Positions 6,013 through 10,518 of a DNA stretch of 10,518 bases are shown in pieces (position 1 is the stretch's first letter; every line of letters starts with the position of its first letter). Location of the stretch: the NCBI GenBank assembly GCA_022511055.1, contig JAFLSH010000093.1, positions 1-10,518 of the forward strand. The letters run 5' to 3'. The stretch comes from Prevotella sp. (GTDB lineage Bacteria; Bacteroidota; Bacteroidia; Bacteroidales; Bacteroidaceae). The translations under genes and the position numbers were made by a program. Below the pieces are notes generated by a model. The model ran no database searches. It had not been told where the DNA came from and saw only the letters and a list, made by a program, of their open reading frames with translations.

Positions 6013-7143
6013 TCACTGCGCAAGTTCAGAGCCGATTTCCTCGTACAGCTTTAGCAGCTGTTGGGCCGTTTTCTCCCATGAGAAGAGGCGGGCGCGGTCT
6101 AATCCCACTTGCTTCTGCTGATTGTAAAAAGCGCTGTCTGTCTCTAAAAGCAGCATCTTCTCTGCAATTTCATCAGGATTGTCAGGGCTTATCAAGATAG
6201 CATCTGTTCCCCCAATCTCCGGCATAGACGATGTGTTCGATGTGATGACAGGTGTGCCACACGCCATGGCTTCCAGAAGCGGAATGCCGAAACTTTCCCT
6301 TAGTGAAGTGTAGAGGAACGCAAAGGCGTTGTTATAGATATAAGGTAAGTCGCTGTTCTTAATATATCCCGGTATGACGATGTTTTCCTTGATGTTCTGG
6401 ATGTTGTTCCTGGCGATAATGTTTTCCAGGTACTGCCTATCCAGGTCAGCCAGCAGAAGCCGCCTCTTGGCAGTTGATTGCTCCAGGTATTTTGAGTAGG
6501 CTATCAGTGTCCGCTCTGTGTTTTTTTTCGGGTCTGTGTTTCCCAGAAAGAAAAAATACCCGGGCGCATCTATGTATTTCTGGAACACTTTTGCCTCATC
6601 GTTGGTCGGCTTAAACCATTCCGTATAGCCATTGTATATCATGGCAATCTTGTCTTCAGGGATACCAAGTTTCCTGACGATATTGTTCTTCTCAAAATTA
6701 GATACGGTCACGATGCGCTTACACTTTTCCAGAATGCGGGGAACAACCAGCCGGCGATAAAACCACCCCATGTTCTGGTAAAGCGACTTGTTGGCCTTGT
6801 CTCTTGGCTCTAAGAAGATGATATCGTGAAGGGTCAGCACCATTGGAAGGTTGCAGTATATCGGAGCCGTGTTGCTGGTGCAGTGCAGCAGGTCAAGCTG
6901 ATATTTCCTGGCGGTCTGCGGCAGCGAGTACTGCTCCCACAGCGGATAGAAGCTGCCGCCGGTCTCTATGATATGTACATGTTCAGAATCAGTCAGGCAG
7001 CGGTCTTTGCCTGGTGCGACAAACACAAAGTACTCGTGGTTGGACTCAATCTTCTGCAATTCCTTGATTTCCTGCAGCACCACATAGTCCATGCCATGCT
7101 TGTTTTCTCTGAAAATTCTTTGGGCTTCAATACCTATTCTCAT
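6013..7143 (-). CDS. Glycosyltransferase family 4 (GT-B fold)
   Basis: Retaining glycosyltransferase, 376 residues, likely cytoplasmic or peripheral at the membrane, adding a sugar from a nucleotide donor to a lipid-linked glycan or exopolysaccharide. The N-terminal acceptor domain (1 to about 170) starts MRIGIEAQRIF and includes LTLHDIIFLEP (103-113) and VTVSNFEK (145-152). The donor domain starts near FFFLGNTDPKKN (197-208), a typical GT4 hinge and nucleotide-binding region. The E-x7-E signature is present: E283 in RESFGIPLLE and E291, followed by AMACGTPVITS and SMPEIGG. There is no signal peptide or membrane span. The ATG overlaps the acyltransferase stop in an ATGA arrangement (7140-7143), indicating translational coupling. 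Family assignment is firm; donor and acceptor cannot be told, though the acyltransferase partner suggests an acylated or acetylated surface glycan. Confidence 0.93.
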   Translation of the reverse strand: MRIGIEAQRIFRENKHGMDYVVLQEIKELQKIESNHEYFVFVAPGKDRCLTDSEHVHIIETGGSFYPLWEQYSLPQTARKYQLDLLHCTSNTAPIYCNLPMVLTLHDIIFLEPRDKANKSLYQNMGWFYRRLVVPRILEKCKRIVTVSNFEKNNIVRKLGIPEDKIAMIYNGYTEWFKPTNDEAKVFQKYIDAPGYFFFLGNTDPKKNTERTLIAYSKYLEQSTAKRRLLLADLDRQYLENIIARNNIQNIKENIVIPGYIKNSDLPYIYNNAFAFLYTSLRESFGIPLLEAMACGTPVITSNTSSMPEIGGTDAILISPDNPDEIAEKMLLLETDSAFYNQQKQVGLDRARLFSWEKTAQQLLKLYEEIGSELAQ

Positions 7144-7727
7144 ATTTTCTTGATGATTTTTGCGGGAACTCCTGCCACCAGCGAGTGTGGCGGCACATCT
7201 TTGGTTACCACGGCACCGGCTGCAACGACAGAGTGGTGGCCGATGGTCACACCGGGCAGAATGACCGCGTTTGCCCCAACCCAGATGTCGTCTTCAATGA
7301 CGACAGGATTGGTCGACACGCCTTGTTCATCAATTCTCTTCTCCCCTGCGAAATTATGGTTTAGGGCCGTTACCGTAATCCCTTGCGCCAGGTTGACGTG
7401 GTTCCCGATGCTTACCGGCCCGATGATGGTGTTGTGCAGCCCGACTCTCGTGTGGCTGCCTATGACGACATCGCCCACCGCATTGTTGACACAACTATAA
7501 GACTCGATGACACTATGGTCTCCTAACGAGAATTTCCGATAGGGCGGAGTATCCATTCTTACCGACCTGTAAATCACGGAATGTTTCCCCCGATGCTGAT
7601 AGAGCGGAGCCAGCATGCGAATATACCATCTGGGCCGGGTCTGCACCTGATTCATAATAAGCCAGTCAACGATTCGTTTCAGCCTCGGGCTGTTCTTGAA
7701 TCCATCCCTGATTTTCTCACTATTCAT
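7140..7727 (-). CDS. Hexapeptide-repeat (left-handed beta-helix) acyltransferase, WcaF/NodL/Maa-like
   Basis: Probably transfers an acetyl group from acetyl-CoA to a sugar hydroxyl; 195 residues from the chosen ATG. The N-terminal 60 residues are helical and basic. From about 68 come the [LIV]-G-x-x-x hexapeptide repeats of a left-handed beta-helix, such as VVIGSHTRVG, VSIGNHVNLA and VTIGHHSVVA. H124 in ALNHNF is the likely catalytic histidine on the loop that interrupts the coils. The ending AAGAVVTKDVPPHSLVAGVPAKIIKKI is diagnostic of the maltose/galactoside acetyltransferase and serine acetyltransferase group. Further upstream in-frame ATGs (for example at 7788-7790) would place the -33 and -7 promoter boxes inside the gene, so ATG 7725-7727 is preferred. 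It is first in a two-gene operon and overlaps the GT4 gene by four bases. The acceptor sugar is not predictable. Confidence 0.93.
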   Translation of the reverse strand: MNSEKIRDGFKNSPRLKRIVDWLIMNQVQTRPRWYIRMLAPLYQHRGKHSVIYRSVRMDTPPYRKFSLGDHSVIESYSCVNNAVGDVVIGSHTRVGLHNTIIGPVSIGNHVNLAQGITVTALNHNFAGEKRIDEQGVSTNPVVIEDDIWVGANAVILPGVTIGHHSVVAAGAVVTKDVPPHSLVAGVPAKIIKKI

Positions 7728-7751
7728 AGTTGTTAGGTGGTTTTGTGATGA

Positions 7752-7783
7752 CAAAAGTATAAAATATTTTGGAAAGCGCCAAA
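7752..7783 (-). promoter_or_regulatory. Bacteroides-type promoter of the acyltransferase-GT4 operon
   Basis: On the minus strand TACTTTTG (7752-7759) is an exact TAnnTTTG match. TTTG (7780-7783) is an exact -33 box with a 20-base spacer. This is the best promoter in the window. Transcription should start near 7745, about 18 bases before the ATG. Confidence 0.82.
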
Positions 7784-7829
7784 TTTTCATTTGATTTTGT
7801 CGCAAAAATCGCATTTGGCAGACGGTATG

Positions 7830-7892
7830 ACGGCCGGCCGTTAGCCGCCAATCACGGCGGATTTGTTACTTTTTTAGGAATAATGGCCGTTA
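7830..7892. promoter_or_regulatory. Palindromes and direct repeats between the divergent promoters (candidate operator)
   Basis: The 221-base gap between the divergent acyltransferase and GH2 genes contains a perfect 12-bp palindrome ACGGCCGGCCGT at 7830-7841. A second inverted repeat follows: CCGCC (7845-7849) with GGCGG (7856-7860). The octamer GGCCGTTA occurs twice in direct orientation, at 7836-7843 and 7885-7892. The second copy covers the place where the GH2 -33 box would be. This suggests binding sites for an unidentified regulator of the GH2 gene; no family can be named. Confidence 0.5.
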
Positions 7893-7908
7893 TTTCATTT
7901 TTTTTGTG

Positions 7909-7916
7909 TAAGTTTG
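7909..7916 (+). promoter_or_regulatory. -7 box of the GH2 gene promoter
   Basis: TAAGTTTG is an exact match to TAnnTTTG on the plus strand, 32 bases before the GH2 ATG, giving a leader of about 26 A-rich bases. No TTTG-like -33 element lies 19-21 bases upstream; that position holds GGCC-rich sequence. The promoter may therefore depend on an activator. Confidence 0.6.
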
Positions 7917-7948
7917 CAGCAGAAAACACTAAAACAAACAAAAAAGAA

Positions 7949-10381
7949 ATGAGACACCGCCTTTTACTTTCGTTGGCAACCCTGATGGTGTTTGCCGTGG
8001 CGCAGGCAGACAGCGCCAGAATTATTGAGAACTTGAACTTCGGTTGGCGTTTCCATGCCGGCGATGTGGCTGACGGCGCCAGCGTGAGCTGCAATGATGC
8101 GCAGTGGGAGGTCGTTGACGTGCCCCACGACTTCCAGATAGGCCAGCCGTGGGTGGAGCCCGACCCCTCGGAGCGGCCGGACAACACCGATGTGGCCGCA
8201 AACATCAAGAGCCGCCTGAGCAGCCGCGGCTTCAAGGAGATGGGGTGCGCCTGGTATCGCTATCACCTTACCCCCGGCGAGCAGCTGCGGGGCCGCCGCC
8301 TGCTGCTGGACTTTGGCGGCATCATGTACGTGGGCGATGTCTACGTGAACGGCCAGTATGTCGGCGGCACTGACTATGGCTACGTGGACTTCGAGCTGGA
8401 TGTTACCGATTACTTGCGCTTTGGACAGGACAACGTGATTGCCGTTAAGGCCGACACGCGGGAGCCGGGCAACTCGCGCTGGTACACCGGCGGCGGACTG
8501 TTCCGCGATGTCAAGCTGGTGAGTACGCCCCGAGACCTGTACTTCGGCCGCCACCCCTTGAAAATATGTACGCGTGAAAACCGCTATGTCAGTCTGGAGG
8601 CTGAATTCACCAACCGTACCAAGGACAAGGCCACGCACGTGGCAGTCAGCATCATCTCGCCCGACGGCAAGCAGGTCTTTGCCGACACCATTGACGTGGC
8701 TCGCCACCGTGGCACCCGCACCCAGGAGGCGTTGGTGCTGGCAGACACGGAAATCAAGGATGCGCAGCTTTGGGATATCGACACCCCGCAGCTCTACACG
8801 CTGACGGCCAGGCTGTTGCGCGAAGACGGCACGGTGGCTGACGAGGCGACCGACCGCTTCGGCATTCGCACCGTTGAGATAGGCCCGCAGTTCGGCCTGA
8901 AGCTGAACGGCCGCAAGGTGCTGCTGAAGGGCTATGCCAACCACCACACGCTGGGCGCGCTGGGCGCTGCCGCCTATCCGCGTGCCATTGAGAAGCGCCT
9001 GCAGCTGATGAAGCAGTGGGGCATCAACCACATACGCACTTCACACAACCCCTATAGCCGCGAGTTCATTGAGCTTTGCGACAAGTATGGACTGCTGGTG
9101 GTCGATGAGCTTTACGACAAATGGACACGCCAGCACACCGGCGGGCGTGTGCCGTTTGAGCAGCTTTGGCAGCACGACGTGCCAGAGTGGGTGAAGCGCG
9201 ACCGCAACTCGCCCTCCGTGGTGCTGTGGAGCTTGGGCAACGAGCTGCAGCAAGACCCCAACCAGCCTTTCAACGACTTCGGCGTGACGATGTACAAGCT
9301 GATGAAGACACTGATTCAGCGCTACGACACCACCCGCCTGGTCACCGTGGCCATGCACCCGCGCTACCGCAACTGGGAGACGGACTCGCTGCCTTGCGAC
9401 CTGGCCATGCAGACCGACATTCAGGCGTATAACTACCGCTATATGTACTTCCCCGGCGACGGCCGCCGCTTTCCGTGGATGACGTTCTACCAGAGCGAGG
9501 CTTCGGTGGCTGCCATGGGCGAGAACTATTTCAGCATGGACTTGGACAAGGTGATAGGCTTGGCCTACTGGGGAGCTATCGACTATTTGGGCGAGAGCCA
9601 GGGCTGGCCTGCCAAGGGCTGGGCGCAGGGCGTGTTTGACATCTCGCTGGAGCCGAAGCCCAAAGCCTATTACATGAAGAGCTTCTTCAAGCCGGAGGAG
9701 CCGCTCGTTCACATTGCCGTTGTCGACAAGAAGGGCGACCAGATGTGGAACGGCGTGCAGACGGGCAACGACGGCATGAGCGACCACTGGAATCGCGTGG
9801 CAGGCCAGACGCTTACGGTTATCACCTATACGAATGCCCAGGAAGTGGAGCTGCTGCTCAACGGCCGCAGTCTTGGCGTTAAGCAGAATCCGCAGGAGCC
9901 GAAGCTGCGCAACCAGATTCGCTGGGCTGATGTCAGCTATCAGCCGGGAACGTTAGAGGCCGTGGCACGGACTGACGGCAAGGTGGTGGCCCGCCACAAG
10001 ATAGAAACCACCGGCGAGGTTGTCGGCCTGAAGGCAGAGCCCGACCGCCAGGCGCAGGCCACGAAGAAGCCTGCCGCCGACGGCTGGACTGCCGACGGAC
10101 AGGACTTGCTGCATGTGCGATTAGTGGCAGTCGACAAGAAAGGGCGGCTGGTGCAGACCACTGACCGTCAGGTGGACTTTGCCGTTGAGGGCGATGCGCG
10201 GATTGTTGGCGTGATAAACGGCGACATGGACTCGCCGGAGCTGACGGTGGGCAACAGCCGCAAACTCTATAACGGCACATGTACCGTTATCCTGCGGGCG
10301 GGGCGGAAGCCGGGGGCAGTCAAGCTGACGGCCAGCGCACAGGGTCTGAAGCCGGTTGTGCTGAATTTGCAGACAAGGTAA
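7949..10381 (+). CDS. Secreted glycoside hydrolase family 2 (beta-galactosidase/beta-glucuronidase-like)
   Basis: Exo-acting retaining hydrolase of 810 residues, probably periplasmic. A signal peptide covers residues 1-20 (basic MRHR, hydrophobic core, AQA before the likely cleavage site) with no lipobox cysteine. A jelly-roll sugar-binding domain follows (about 26-192, including SRWYTGGGLFRDV at 176-188), then an immunoglobulin-like domain (about 198-308) and the TIM barrel (about 312-580). E432 in WSLGNE is the predicted acid/base and E517 in FYQSEAS the nucleophile. Beyond 585 are two further beta-sandwich regions (about 590-690, resembling DUF4982, and 691-810), as in many Bacteroidota GH2 enzymes. 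I see no type IX secretion tail. In-frame upstream ATGs such as 7883 were rejected because the -7 box would fall within the gene and the signal peptide would be buried. The coding sequence is much richer in G+C than its neighbours. No SusC/SusD genes are in view. Substrate could be a beta-galactoside, beta-glucuronide or beta-mannoside. Confidence 0.95.
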   Translation: MRHRLLLSLATLMVFAVAQADSARIIENLNFGWRFHAGDVADGASVSCNDAQWEVVDVPHDFQIGQPWVEPDPSERPDNTDVAANIKSRLSSRGFKEMGCAWYRYHLTPGEQLRGRRLLLDFGGIMYVGDVYVNGQYVGGTDYGYVDFELDVTDYLRFGQDNVIAVKADTREPGNSRWYTGGGLFRDVKLVSTPRDLYFGRHPLKICTRENRYVSLEAEFTNRTKDKATHVAVSIISPDGKQVFADTIDVARHRGTRTQEALVLADTEIKDAQLWDIDTPQLYTLTARLLREDGTVADEATDRFGIRTVEIGPQFGLKLNGRKVLLKGYANHHTLGALGAAAYPRAIEKRLQLMKQWGINHIRTSHNPYSREFIELCDKYGLLVVDELYDKWTRQHTGGRVPFEQLWQHDVPEWVKRDRNSPSVVLWSLGNELQQDPNQPFNDFGVTMYKLMKTLIQRYDTTRLVTVAMHPRYRNWETDSLPCDLAMQTDIQAYNYRYMYFPGDGRRFPWMTFYQSEASVAAMGENYFSMDLDKVIGLAYWGAIDYLGESQGWPAKGWAQGVFDISLEPKPKAYYMKSFFKPEEPLVHIAVVDKKGDQMWNGVQTGNDGMSDHWNRVAGQTLTVITYTNAQEVELLLNGRSLGVKQNPQEPKLRNQIRWADVSYQPGTLEAVARTDGKVVARHKIETTGEVVGLKAEPDRQAQATKKPAADGWTADGQDLLHVRLVAVDKKGRLVQTTDRQVDFAVEGDARIVGVINGDMDSPELTVGNSRKLYNGTCTVILRAGRKPGAVKLTASAQGLKPVVLNLQTR

Positions 10382-10388
10382 TTTGGGC

Positions 10389-10406
10389 AGCCGAATTGAA
10401 TCGGCT
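10389..10406 (+). terminator. Hairpin after the GH2 gene
   Basis: AGCCGA (10389-10394) and TCGGCT (10401-10406) form a 6-bp stem with a 6-base loop, beginning 8 bases after the GH2 stop. Only TAGTCTTCT follows, not a true T run, so this is a weak terminator or an RNA-stabilising hairpin. Confidence 0.4.
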
Positions 10407-10445
10407 TAGTCTTCTGAAAAGGCAGCTTCAATTAGGTTTCATGTT

Positions 10446-10518
10446 CGTGCGCGCGTATGCGTATATTATAGTTGCAATATAAGCTGAACACCCCACACCC
10501 TCAACACCCCCGACACCC
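10446..10518. other. Low-complexity tail: alternating purine-pyrimidine tract and C-rich segment
   Basis: After the GH2 hairpin no gene is evident to the window end. Bases 10446-10466 alternate pyrimidine and purine strictly for 21 positions. TATATT (10462-10467) and AATATA (10476-10481) form a weak inverted repeat. Bases 10491-10518 contain C runs at 10491-10494, 10498-10500, 10507-10511 and 10516-10518, so the minus strand has four G runs with loops of 3, 6 and 4. Confidence 0.45.

Noticed and set aside
7728..7814. N-terminal extension of the acyltransferase
   Set aside because: It would include both promoter boxes, and its residues are unlike the family; the ATG at 7727 gives a normal-length protein.
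7883..7948. Upstream in-frame ATG extension of the GH2 gene, with a hydrophobic start
   Set aside because: The -7 promoter box lies inside this extension, and a good signal peptide begins at the ATG at 7949.
7964..9787. Long open frames antisense to the GH2 gene (7964-9031 and 9041-9787, minus)
   Set aside because: They have no domain features and low-complexity Ala/Val/His/Leu content, and they arise from the high G+C of the third positions of GH2, which lies opposite.
29..10381. Defence island, phage or mobile element
   Set aside because: No transposase, integrase, restriction, toxin-antitoxin or CRISPR feature was found, and no terminal repeats frame any segment.

Overview
The window comes from a member of the Bacteroidota, most likely Bacteroidales and plausibly Prevotellaceae. 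Three things point there. Nearly every transcription unit begins with a good match to the Bacteroides-type promoter (TAnnTTTG at -7, TTTG about 20 bases upstream). Start codons are preceded by A/T-rich leaders without Shine-Dalgarno sequences. The HU-like protein, the RNase G with an enlarged S1 region and the tiny lysine/arginine-rich ribosomal-type protein are all of the kind found in that phylum. Genus is an inference.

Layout, in order of transcription within each unit. (1) 29-2436, minus strand: a soluble hybrid histidine kinase/response regulator followed 31 bases later by a membrane-anchored endonuclease/exonuclease/phosphatase (EEP) protein. (2) 2453-3690, minus: a membrane GT2 glycosyltransferase with its own promoter. 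(3) 3691-5890, minus: HU-family protein, a 29-residue COX24/mS38-like basic protein, and ribonuclease G/E, probably one operon, ending in a strong intrinsic terminator whose stem contains the end of the RNase gene. (4) 5958-7783, minus: a hexapeptide acyltransferase overlapping a GT4 glycosyltransferase by four bases, a two-gene operon for glycan assembly or modification. (5) 7949-10381, plus, divergent from unit 4: a secreted GH2 glycoside hydrolase. The tail after it holds a hairpin, an alternating purine-pyrimidine tract and a C-rich segment that could form a G-quadruplex on the minus strand.

Functionally, unit 3 joins nucleoid packaging, a small ribosomal component and rRNA/mRNA processing. 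Units 2 and 4 serve surface polysaccharide synthesis. Unit 5 is a lone polysaccharide-degrading enzyme without SusC/SusD neighbours in view, and its base composition is clearly richer in G+C than the rest. Unit 1 has a kinase with no visible sensor or DNA-binding output.

I see no tRNA, rRNA, CRISPR array, insertion sequence or phage gene. There is no clear evidence of a wholly new system. The points most worth a second look are the HU/mini-ribosomal-protein/RNase G operon with a structured RNase leader, the compositional break and repeat-bearing promoter region at the GH2 gene, and the kinase/EEP pair.
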